From CAYSUS01 sp964434165 (GTDB lineage: Bacteria > Planctomycetota > Planctomycetia > Pirellulales > Thermoguttaceae), in NCBI GenBank assembly GCA_964434165.1, contig CAYSUS010000026.1:14005-78004 (forward strand): a stretch of 64,000 nt of DNA, read 5' to 3'. Positions within the stretch are counted from its first letter, which is position 1. Every line of letters begins with the position of its first letter. The notes below the pieces were generated by a model that saw only the letters and a list, made by a program, of their open reading frames with translations, did not search any database and had not been told where the DNA came from. Below are positions 6,592-14,458 of this stretch, piece after piece. Position numbers and translations under genes: made by a program.

Positions 6592-8916
6592 ATGGCCAAG
6601 AAGAAGATGATCCCCGCGGCCGGCTACGCCCGCCGCAGCACCGACTTGCAGGAGCGGTCGATCCCCGATCAGAAGGCCTACATCGAGAAATGGGCCGCCG
6701 AGCATGGCTACCGGATCGTTCGCTGGTTCGTCGACGACGCCATCTCGGGCACCAGTTCCCGCGGGCGCGACGACTTCACCCGCATGATCGAGACGGCCGA
6801 GAACGGCCGCGACTTCGACACCATTCTCTGCTATGACATCAGCCGGTTCTCGCGCGGCGGCACCAACGAGACGGGCTACTACCTGCACCGGATGAAGATG
6901 GCCGGCGTCGACGTCCTCTTCCCCGCCGACGCCATCCCCGAGGGCGACGAAGGCGAGTTGATCCAGGGCGTCAAGTCATGGCAGGCCCGCCAGTACAGCG
7001 TGAAGCTGGCCCGCGATACCATTCGCGGCCAGATCAGCAACATCCGCGAACGCCGAAGCGCTCCCGGCGGCATGGCCCCCTACGGCTACGACAAGCAGCA
7101 TCTTACGGCCGACGGCACCGTGCTGCGAACCCTTCGCTGGATGCCCGATGGCAGCAAGCAGGAGTTCGGGCCCGACGGGAAGCTGCTTCGGGCCATCGAA
7201 CCAGGCGTCAACATCAAGAAGGCCAAGAGCGACGTCACCCGGTACGTGCCGAGCACGCCCGAGCGCGTCGCCGTCATCAAACGGATGTTCGCCCTCTGCT
7301 GCGAGGGCTACGGCTTCCATTACATCGCCCAGACGTTCAACGACGAAGGCATCCCGTCGCCCGCCGGCCAGAAATGGAACACGGCCCGCATTGGCAAGCT
7401 GCTTCGCAACCCGGTGTATCGCGGGGCCATCGCCTGGAACCGCCACACCATGGGCTCGCTCTTCGGGCTCGACGGCCAGGGCGTTCTGCGGCCGAAGCGG
7501 GGCAAGGGCTGGAAGCGAAACGAAGAGGCCGACTGGATCATCAGCGAGGACGTGCATGAACCGTTGGTCACCCGCGAGACCTGGGACGCGGCCCAGCGGT
7601 TCATCGCCAAGCGGCGGGCTGACGCCGGCAAAGCGCGGCCGACGAAACGCACGCTGCTTTCGGGGCTGCTCGTCTGCAAACGATGCGGCCATGGGTTCAC
7701 GACGATCCGCGACCGCCGTTGGCCCGGCCCGACGGGCGAGGGCTACCGTTCCTACCGCTGCTCGGGCTACCACCGCTACGGCAAATCGGTATGCGGCACG
7801 GTTGACGTGAACGGCCCCGCCCTCGACGCCTTCGTGCTCGATACGATCAAACGCCTGCTCCTTGGCGATCACAAAACGGCCAAGAAGGCGGTCGAAGCCT
7901 TTGTCGCCGCGATGGTCGCCCCCAAGCCCGAGGCGAAGCGGAAGAAGAACGACGGCCGCGAACTCGATCTGCTCAATCGCAAGATCAAGGCCACGGTCGC
8001 CATGCTGGCCGATCCGACGTTCGACGGGATCGACGAGCTACGCAGTACGCTGGCCGACCTGAAAGCGAAGCGCGACGCCCTCGTAGCCCGCAGCAAGCCC
8101 GCCGAGCAGCCCGCGACGCCGGCCTTGAGCGAGAAGGAACTACGGGCATGGGCCTTGGCCCAATTCGCCCGCCTAGACGCCCTGGCAACGCAATCGACGA
8201 TTGACCTGAAAGACCGGCAGATGATCGAGGCCTTCGTCGAACGCATCGAGATCGATCCCGATACGAAGACCGGCGTCGTCTACGTCATGGCCGACCTCGA
8301 AGGGGCGCTCAAACGGGGCTACACACGCGGACCCATAGGGGACCTGATCGTCCATGATGAAGTCGGCCACGTGTCCGATTTCACCGTCCATCGCCTGGAT
8401 GTGGTAGCCGGTCACCGCCCGGGCACTCCGCAGGTCGGGGTCCGCGTCCATGTCGGCGGCGGCGTGCGCGGCCTCAAGATTGGCCCAGTAGGCGCCCCAG
8501 GCGTAGGAGCGGGCCAGCTCGATCTCCTTGCGGCGCGAGACCGGCATTTCGGCGTCGAGCGGGGGGCTGTCCTCGACCTGCTTGCGCGTCAGCGACACGC
8601 CCAGAAGCCGGTTGGCGTAGTCCGCCGCCTGCACCACGCTCGGCGCGAGGATGACGCGGCGGCCGGGCAGCCAGTGCCCGGTGTCCACGTCGAGGTAGCG
8701 CACCTTCCACGTGCTGCCTTCGAACAGCAGGTCCTTGACCGTGCCCACGTGGTCGTCGAGTCCTCGGATGGAACAGCCGTACAGACGTTTGACGGCAATC
8801 AACATATCGGTCCTCCTTTGCGCCTCTTGGGTGAGGGTTCTCAGCTCGTGGGCTCGTCCGCGCCGCCGTTCTCATCGGCCGCCGCTTCCTCGACGGCCCG
8901 GCGCGCGTCCTGGTAG
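6592..8916 (+). CDS. Large serine recombinase (integrase) of the element
   Basis: The N-terminal resolvase domain has nucleophile Ser16 in YARRSTDLQ and the SIPDQ motif that follows. A recombinase domain (about 180-320) ends near the NEEGIPSP-type helix and RNPVYRG. A zinc ribbon starts with CKRCG at 362-366 and is completed by YRCSGYHRYGKSVCG. A coiled coil follows. Such enzymes integrate DNA at attP/attB without host factors. Native sequence probably ends near residue 583 (about 8340). The remaining roughly 190 codons are the antisense of the disrupted PRC-barrel gene and not a real domain, so the reading frame runs across the attachment junction. The start is ATG after AGGAGTACAACCCA. This is the last gene of the element, as expected for integrase next to attP. 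Confidence 0.9.
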   Translation: MAKKKMIPAAGYARRSTDLQERSIPDQKAYIEKWAAEHGYRIVRWFVDDAISGTSSRGRDDFTRMIETAENGRDFDTILCYDISRFSRGGTNETGYYLHRMKMAGVDVLFPADAIPEGDEGELIQGVKSWQARQYSVKLARDTIRGQISNIRERRSAPGGMAPYGYDKQHLTADGTVLRTLRWMPDGSKQEFGPDGKLLRAIEPGVNIKKAKSDVTRYVPSTPERVAVIKRMFALCCEGYGFHYIAQTFNDEGIPSPAGQKWNTARIGKLLRNPVYRGAIAWNRHTMGSLFGLDGQGVLRPKRGKGWKRNEEADWIISEDVHEPLVTRETWDAAQRFIAKRRADAGKARPTKRTLLSGLLVCKRCGHGFTTIRDRRWPGPTGEGYRSYRCSGYHRYGKSVCGTVDVNGPALDAFVLDTIKRLLLGDHKTAKKAVEAFVAAMVAPKPEAKRKKNDGRELDLLNRKIKATVAMLADPTFDGIDELRSTLADLKAKRDALVARSKPAEQPATPALSEKELRAWALAQFARLDALATQSTIDLKDRQMIEAFVERIEIDPDTKTGVVYVMADLEGALKRGYTRGPIGDLIVHDEVGHVSDFTVHRLDVVAGHRPGTPQVGVRVHVGGGVRGLKIGPVGAPGVGAGQLDLLAARDRHFGVERGAVLDLLARQRHAQKPVGVVRRLHHARREDDAAAGQPVPGVHVEVAHLPRAAFEQQVLDRAHVVVESSDGTAVQTFDGNQHIGPPLRLLGEGSQLVGSSAPPFSSAAASSTARRASW
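8173..8805 (-). pseudogene. PRC-barrel protein, disrupted by the mobile element
   Basis: The start is ATG after AAAGGAGG. The first PRC-barrel is complete: about residues 1-80, with GTVKDLLFEGSTWKVRYLDV and LPGRRVILAPS. The middle is helical (RKEIELARSYAWGAYWANL). A second PRC-barrel begins (TGYHIQAMDGEIGHVADFIMDD) but is cut after about 150 residues by the element. The last roughly 58 codons read antisense through the recombinase gene. PRC-barrel proteins of this two-repeat type are common in stress-related clusters and bind partners or RNA-processing factors. The product is probably non-functional or altered, unless the replacement tail is tolerated. Confidence 0.75.
8335..8356. other. Right attachment junction of the mobile element
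   Basis: On the minus strand the host PRC-barrel protein reads normally up to GHVADFIMDDQ (codons around 8344-8375). It then turns into unrelated sequence where a second barrel strand (compare TWKVRYLDV in its first repeat) should continue. On the plus strand the recombinase frame stops resembling its family in the same place. The crossover is therefore near 8335-8356. The exact core cannot be fixed without the left junction, which is not in the window. Confidence 0.6.
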
Positions 8917-9392
8917 GCGTTCTTGATGTCGTCGAGGGCCTGCTGTACATCGTCCCGCGCCGCCGTCCAGGCGTCCTGCCCCGCCTCGTTGAGGTCGTCC
9001 ATCTTCCTGGTGGCGGCCTGGACTTGATTGTCGAGATCGGCCAGCACGTCGCGCACCTGATCCTGGGCGGCCTCCTGCATCCCCCCGGACTGCTCCTGGA
9101 GTCGCTCGAAGTCCTGGGCGAGCCGGTCGAGACGCTCTTGCGCCTGCTGGCGGAACTGCCCGGCCACCTCGGCCGAGTACTCGCCTGCGGCCTTGCCCGC
9201 TTCGCTCAACTCCTTCTGGACCTCCTTGGCGGTGGGCGCGTCCGCCCTTTCGCCGTTCTGCCTGCCTTCCTTTTTGTCCGCGTCGGGCTTCGCGCGCTCG
9301 ACCGGCGCCTGCCCCGAGCAGCCGCTGAGCGCCAGAACACTGAGCGCCAGAACACCCATCAGTCCGACAAACGCGATTCCGAGCAATCTCAT
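8841..9392 (-). CDS. Coiled-coil lipoprotein
   Basis: A 183-aa protein with a signal peptide ending in a lipobox (LALSGC, Cys about 25), so it is probably lipid-anchored in the envelope. The rest is a Lys/Glu/Asp-rich linker, then a long helical region (about 60-175) rich in Gln, Glu and Ala that resembles apolipoprotein-like or YtxH-type coiled coils. Start ATG follows GGAG. It lies just upstream (in transcription) of the broken PRC-barrel gene on the same strand, so they may be one stress operon. The family is unassigned; a structural or anti-aggregation role is only a guess. Confidence 0.7.
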   Translation of the reverse strand: MRLLGIAFVGLMGVLALSVLALSGCSGQAPVERAKPDADKKEGRQNGERADAPTAKEVQKELSEAGKAAGEYSAEVAGQFRQQAQERLDRLAQDFERLQEQSGGMQEAAQDQVRDVLADLDNQVQAATRKMDDLNEAGQDAWTAARDDVQQALDDIKNAYQDARRAVEEAAADENGGADEPTS

Positions 9393-9660
9393 CGATTCAA
9401 CTCCTGGGGTTAGGGTGGACGGTGCCGCGTTGAACGTCGCTTCGCTCGTCGTTCATGCAAACGGCGGGCCAGAGGCCGTCCGGGGGTAGCTCCCGTCCGA
9501 TCGAGCCGCCTTGCCGGGGGCCGGGGCTCCATCGAGGTAGGGGCTTTCCCCAACCGCGCGTCGCGCGGCGGGTCGGCGCGGGAGCACGCGGCTTTGGCAC
9601 TGCATGTGCAACCGTGGTGGTGGAGACGAACGTGGAGAGACCCGTTTTGGGAGACCCACC

Positions 9661-10821
9661 ATGGAAATGCTGACCAGAGAGAATTTCGACCGCCTCACCC
9701 AGTTCGAGAATGGGCCGTGCGTGACCTTGCTCATGCCCACGCATCGGACGGGCCGCGAAAACAAGCAAGACCCAATCCGGTTCAAGAACCTCATTGACAC
9801 GGCCGAACAGGCCCTGACGTGGCATGGCATGCGCCCGCCCGAAGCCAGGGAGCGTCTCGAGCCGTTCCAGGAGCTCCTGGACGACTCGCTGTTCTGGTCC
9901 CACCAGAGCTCGGGCCTGGCGGCGTTCTCCTCGCCCGAAGAAGCGACCACGCTTGGGGTCCCCCAGGACCTGGCCGAATGTGCCATCGTCGATCGCAGGT
10001 ACTTCCTCGTGCCCATGCTTCCGGTCTTGGAGGGGTCCGCGACGTTTTTCGTGCTGGCCATCAGCCCCAGGTCGGTGCGCCTGCTGGAGAGCACGCGGGA
10101 TCAGAGCACGGAGCTCGACCTGGCCGAGGGGCCGGACGACCTGGGCGACATCGCCCGATTCATCGAATCGGAGAAGCAGCTCCAGTTTCACACGGGCGCC
10201 GCACCGCAGGGCGCAGGCGACCGCGCGGCCAGCTTCCACGGCCATGCCGGAGGCGAGAGCGACTCGGAGCGCAAGGAGCGGCTGCTGGAATACTGCCGGC
10301 TCGTGGACGGCCGGCTGCATCCGGTTCTCAACGGGCGCAGCGAACCGCTCGTCCTGGCATGCGACAAGCGGCTGGCACCGATCTATCGCAAGGCAAGCTC
10401 CTACCCCCACCTTCTGGAGACGCCCATCGAGGGCAACCCCGACCTGCAGCCGGCGTCCGACCTTCGCACCAAGGCATGGGAGCTCATCCGGCCTATTCTC
10501 GCGCGGCGTCGCGAGGAGGAGAAGGCCCGGTTCGAGGAGGCCCTCGCCCACGGCCGGGCGTCGCAGGACCTCTCGGCCGTGCTCTCGGCAGGGGATGAAG
10601 GCCGCGTGGGATCGCTCCTGGTCGCGCACGACGCGCGGCGGTGGGGCCGCTTCAATCGGGACGCCAGAAGCGCCGTGGTCCACGCCAACCGTGAGCCGGG
10701 CGACGAGGAACTGCTCAACCTGGCGACACTCAGCTCGTTGCGCGCCGGCGCGTCCGTGCACGCGCTGCCTCAGGAGGAGATGCCGGGTCGCCAACCGCTT
10801 GCCGCTGTCATGAGGTACTGA
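9661..10821 (+). CDS. Bacterial eRF1-like (baeRF) protein
   Basis: A 386-aa protein matching the general pattern of baeRF proteins, bacterial relatives of archaeal/eukaryotic release factor 1. An N-terminal segment opens NGPCVTLLMPTHRTGRE. A middle domain follows with VPMLPVLEGSATFFVLAIS and VRLLEST, then a C-terminal Rossmann-like domain (LACDKRLAPIYRK). Roles proposed for the family include ribosome-associated stress responses. The start at 9661 (MEMLTREN) follows GGAGACC; an upstream ATG at 9604 is in frame but gives a low-complexity tail. It is followed by the ATPase gene on the same strand. Specific function uncertain. Confidence 0.75.
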   Translation: MEMLTRENFDRLTQFENGPCVTLLMPTHRTGRENKQDPIRFKNLIDTAEQALTWHGMRPPEARERLEPFQELLDDSLFWSHQSSGLAAFSSPEEATTLGVPQDLAECAIVDRRYFLVPMLPVLEGSATFFVLAISPRSVRLLESTRDQSTELDLAEGPDDLGDIARFIESEKQLQFHTGAAPQGAGDRAASFHGHAGGESDSERKERLLEYCRLVDGRLHPVLNGRSEPLVLACDKRLAPIYRKASSYPHLLETPIEGNPDLQPASDLRTKAWELIRPILARRREEEKARFEEALAHGRASQDLSAVLSAGDEGRVGSLLVAHDARRWGRFNRDARSAVVHANREPGDEELLNLATLSSLRAGASVHALPQEEMPGRQPLAAVMRY

Positions 10822-10977
10822 AGACCGAAACACGCCGGCCGCCGCCGGGTATCGCGTGCCTGTGCGGCGACAGTCTGCCGCAGCAGGAAGGCCAGGTTGT
10901 CGCGGTCGGATAGGGGACTTCCGAAGCTGAAGACTTCGGAAGGCCGTTCATCACCGACAACCCGGAGCGGAAATCCC

Positions 10978-13701
10978 TTGAACACGCCCGAAGCCCGTTC
11001 CGCCCCTTTCGCCGCGACCGCCGGGGAAGTGTTGCGCAGCCTGCGCGTCGATGCGGAGGAGGGCCTCAGCGAGCAGGAGGTGCGGCGGCGGCGGGAGGAG
11101 TCGGGAAGGAACCGGCTTCGCGAGGCCCGGCGCCGCAGCGCCTGGGTCATCCTCCTCGACCAGTTCAAGAGCGTGGTGCTCCTCGTGCTCGGCGCGGCCG
11201 CCGTGCTGGCCTTCTCCTTCGGCCAGTGGCCCGAAGGGATCGCCCTGGTTGCCGTCCTGCTGGTCAACGGCCTGATCGGTTTCGTGAGCGAGCTGCGCGC
11301 GGTGCAGTCGATGGAGGCCTTGCGCAAGCTCGGCACGCGGCGGGCGCGCGTGCGCCGCGGGGGCCAGGCGAAAGAGGTGCCGGTCGATGACCTCGTGCCG
11401 GGCGACGTCGTCTTTCAGGAAGGGGGCGACGTGGTTCCCGCCGACCTGCGCCTGATCGAGGCCAATAACCTCCGCGTGGACGAGGCGGCCCTGACCGGCG
11501 AGTCCGTCCCCGTCAGCAAGCGCATCGAGCCGGTCGAGTCCGACGCCCCGCTCGCCGAGCGCACAAGCATGCTCTACCGGGGCACGACCGTCACGGACGG
11601 GTCGGGCGAAGGCGTTGTTGCGGCCATCGGCATGCAGACCGAGTTGGGCCGCATCGCTGAGATGGCCGAGGGGGCGGAGAAGGAAGCCACGCCGCTCCAG
11701 CGGCGACTCGACCAGCTCGGCTCGCGTCTCGCCTGGATCGTGCTGGGCATCGCCGCGGCGATCGCGGCCGTGGGGCTGGCCGCGGGCCGGCCGGTTCTTC
11801 TGATGGTCGAGACGGCGATCGCGCTGGGCGTGGCCGCCGTGCCCGAAGGCCTGCCCATCGTGGCCACGATCGCCCTGGCCCGGGGGATGTGGCTCATGGC
11901 CCGGCGCCAGACGCTGATCAATCGGCTCCCAGCCGTGGAAACCCTCGGGGCGACGCGGGTGATCTTCACCGACAAGACCGGGACGCTCACCGAGAACCGC
12001 ATGGCCCTGCGCCGCGTGCTCACGCCGGAGGGAGATCGCCAGTTCGACCCCGACAAGGGGCCCGGAGACGACGGCGACGCCTCCCTGCTCCGCCGGGTGC
12101 TCGAGGTCGGCGTGCTTTGCAGCAACGCGTCGCTGACCGACGTGGATCGCGACGGCCAGCCAGAAGACGAACAGGGCGATCCGACCGAGATTGCGCTGTT
12201 GCGCGCCGGGGCGGTCGCCGGCATGCACCGCGAGGACGTGCTGAAGGAGAAGCCCGAGGTCCGCGAGGTGGCCTTCGATCCCGACGTGATGATGATGGCC
12301 ACGTATCACGAGACCCCGGACGGGATCGACGTGGCCGTCAAGGGCGCGCCCCGCGCGGTGATCGAGGTCTGCGACCGACTCGCGGCGGCCGATGGCGGCG
12401 ACGGAGCGGAATCCCTCGACGGCCAGAAGCGCGAGGAGTGGCTGAAGCGAAGCGAAGACCTTGCCCTCCAGGGGCTGCGCGTCCTGGCCGTGGCGGACAA
12501 GCGCGTCGCGGACACGGAAGGCGAGCCCTACGCGTCGTTGCGCCTGCTGGGCCTCGTGGGGCTCTACGATCCGCCGGGCGAAGGCGTGCGCGAGTCGATC
12601 GAGGCCTGCCAGCGCGCGGGGATACGCCTGGTGATGGTCACGGGCGACCAGCCGGCCACGGCCCGCGCGATCGGCGACCAGGTGCGCCTCACTCGGGACG
12701 ACGACGTGGAGGTGATTCACGGCTCGGAGTTCCCGGACATGGACTCGCTTTCGGAGGAGGACCGCGGGCGCCTGCTGGGGGCCTCCGTGTTCGCCCGGGT
12801 CAGCCCCGAACAGAAGCTGAACCTGTTGCGGCTCTACCAGGGCGAGGGGCAGACCGTGGCCATGACGGGCGACGGGATCAACGACGCCCCGGCCTTGAAG
12901 AAGGCCGACATCGGCGTGGCCATGGGCCGTCGGGGGACGGACGCCGCGCGCCAGGCGGCCGACATGGTCCTGAAGGACGACGCGCTGAGCAGCATCGTCG
13001 CCGCGGTCGAGCAGGGGCGGATCATCTTCGGCAACATCCGCAAGTCGGTGATGTTCATGCTGTGCACGAACGTGGCGGAGATCGTGGCCGTGGCCGTCGC
13101 CGCCGCGGTGGCCGCCGCCGCGATCGCTCTGCCGCTCCCGCTGCGCCCCTTGCAGATCCTGTTTCTCAACGTCATCACCGACGTCTTCCCGGCGCTGGCC
13201 CTGGGAGTGGGGGAGGGCGACGCACGGGTCATGCAGCGGCCGCCGCGCAAGCCCGGCGAGGCCCTGCTCACGCCGAGCCACTGGCTGGCCATCCTGGGCT
13301 GGAGCGCCGTGATCGCCGTGTGCGTGCTGGCCGCGCTGTCGTGGGCCAGGTTCGGCCTCCAGATGGACACGGAGCGGGCGGTCACGATCTCCTTCCTCAC
13401 GCTGGCCTTCAGCAAGCTGTGGTTTGTGGTCAACCTTCGCGACCGGCGCACGCCGCTTGTAGATAACGACGTGGTTCGCAACCCCTGGATGTGGGGCGCC
13501 TTGGCCCTCTGCATCGCGCTGCTGTTGGGGGCGGTGTATGCCCCCGGCCTCTCGACGATCCTCCAGACGCAGCCGCCCGGCCCCGCGGGCTGGCTGACGA
13601 TCCTGAGCCTGAGCGTCGTGCCCGTGCTGGTCGGCGAGGTGATCCGCCTTGTTCGGGCCGTGCAAACCGATCGAGCGCCCGCGGCGGCCTCCGAGGGATG
13701 A
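10978..13701 (+). CDS. P2-type cation (Ca2+-like) transporting ATPase
   Basis: A 907-aa membrane pump using ATP to move cations, most like SERCA/PMR1-type Ca2+ ATPases. Visible motifs: actuator TGES at 173-176; M4 ion-site PEGLP at 289-293; phosphorylation Asp332 in FTDKTGTLT; hinge GDGINDAP around 631-638; and M5/M6 segments NVAEIVAV and NVITDVFPALALG. An N-terminal cation-ATPase domain (about 15-85) precedes the first helices, and ten helices are expected. The start is TTG at 10978 with GGAGCGGA upstream; an in-frame TTG at 10897 is weaker. The next genes (deacylase, CopB ATPase) are on the same strand, forming an ion-homeostasis cluster. Ca2+ versus Mn2+ or other cations cannot be settled here. 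Confidence 0.9.
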   Translation: MNTPEARSAPFAATAGEVLRSLRVDAEEGLSEQEVRRRREESGRNRLREARRRSAWVILLDQFKSVVLLVLGAAAVLAFSFGQWPEGIALVAVLLVNGLIGFVSELRAVQSMEALRKLGTRRARVRRGGQAKEVPVDDLVPGDVVFQEGGDVVPADLRLIEANNLRVDEAALTGESVPVSKRIEPVESDAPLAERTSMLYRGTTVTDGSGEGVVAAIGMQTELGRIAEMAEGAEKEATPLQRRLDQLGSRLAWIVLGIAAAIAAVGLAAGRPVLLMVETAIALGVAAVPEGLPIVATIALARGMWLMARRQTLINRLPAVETLGATRVIFTDKTGTLTENRMALRRVLTPEGDRQFDPDKGPGDDGDASLLRRVLEVGVLCSNASLTDVDRDGQPEDEQGDPTEIALLRAGAVAGMHREDVLKEKPEVREVAFDPDVMMMATYHETPDGIDVAVKGAPRAVIEVCDRLAAADGGDGAESLDGQKREEWLKRSEDLALQGLRVLAVADKRVADTEGEPYASLRLLGLVGLYDPPGEGVRESIEACQRAGIRLVMVTGDQPATARAIGDQVRLTRDDDVEVIHGSEFPDMDSLSEEDRGRLLGASVFARVSPEQKLNLLRLYQGEGQTVAMTGDGINDAPALKKADIGVAMGRRGTDAARQAADMVLKDDALSSIVAAVEQGRIIFGNIRKSVMFMLCTNVAEIVAVAVAAAVAAAAIALPLPLRPLQILFLNVITDVFPALALGVGEGDARVMQRPPRKPGEALLTPSHWLAILGWSAVIAVCVLAALSWARFGLQMDTERAVTISFLTLAFSKLWFVVNLRDRRTPLVDNDVVRNPWMWGALALCIALLLGAVYAPGLSTILQTQPPGPAGWLTILSLSVVPVLVGEVIRLVRAVQTDRAPAAASEG

Positions 13702-13869
13702 ACGGCGGCGGCAGGGAGCGAAGGGGCGACGAAGTGTCGCGACCGCCGGACGTGTTGTCGCATGGCCCGCCGGACGGGCGCACGCGGGATCATGCAGTCC
13801 ACGGCACGGCGTGTGCATCGCCAGTCCAAACGCGCAGCTTCGCACTCCAGAACGCGGAAAGGAGAAGTC

Positions 13870-14331
13870 ATGAACGTTCGCGAATTCCTCAACGACCGCG
13901 AAGTGCGTTTCGAGTCCATTCAACATCCACCGGCCTTCGAAGCCCAGCGCCTGGCCGAGGCCGTTGACGTGACGGGCCACGATGTCGCGAAGACCGTGCT
14001 CGTCGAGGCCAGCGGGGAGTGTGTTCTTCTCGTGGTGCCGGCTTCGCACCAGGTGGACTTCGAGCTCGCCCGATCGGCGCTGCGCTCCCGCGACGTGGAG
14101 CTGGCCGGCGAGGGCCGGCTCGCCGACCAGTTCCCCGACTGCGAGCTGGGGGCGGTCCCGCCGTTCGGCTCGCGCTACGGGATGCCCACGGTGGTGGACG
14201 CCGCCCTGGCTGAGGGCGAGACGATCGTGTTCGAGGGCAACCGCCACGACGAGGCGATCCGGATGAAAGTGGCCGACTACCTGGAACTGGAAAAGCCGGC
14301 GGTGACGCGGCTGTCCCGCGCCCCGGCCTGA
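13870..14331 (+). CDS. YbaK/EbsC-type aminoacyl-tRNA deacylase
   Basis: A 153-aa single-domain protein. YbaK-type deacylases hydrolyse mischarged aminoacyl-tRNA (for example Cys- or Ala-tRNAPro) in the cytosol. Family features include EFLNDREVRFESIQHPPAF at the start, a VAKTVLVEASGECVLLVVPAS strand pair with the invariant Lys, and the GAVPPFGSRYGMPTVVD loop. GGAAAGGAG lies upstream of the ATG. Such proteins often carry the name prolyl-tRNA editing protein. It sits between two P-type ATPases, all on the plus strand with gaps under 200 bp, so the three may share a transcript, though their roles are unrelated. Confidence 0.85.
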   Translation: MNVREFLNDREVRFESIQHPPAFEAQRLAEAVDVTGHDVAKTVLVEASGECVLLVVPASHQVDFELARSALRSRDVELAGEGRLADQFPDCELGAVPPFGSRYGMPTVVDAALAEGETIVFEGNRHDEAIRMKVADYLELEKPAVTRLSRAPA

Positions 14332-14458
14332 GCGGGGCGCGATGGCGCGTCCGCCGGCCCGCGTTGGGCCTGCGGAGACCGCGGATTCTGCGGCCCGACC
14401 GCGGTCGGCCGACGAATGCGCGACCGGAATGCGGAACGAAACCAAGCGAGGTCACACG

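Noticed and set aside
8345..8916. C-terminal 190 residues of the recombinase as a genuine extra domain
   Set aside because: The bases are the antisense of the PRC-barrel gene, whose encoded protein clearly fits its family.
10951..14445. A very long open frame on the minus strand opposite the P-type ATPase
   Set aside because: Low complexity, Arg/His/Gly-rich and without family motifs; it is the high-GC antisense shadow of the ATPase and YbaK genes.
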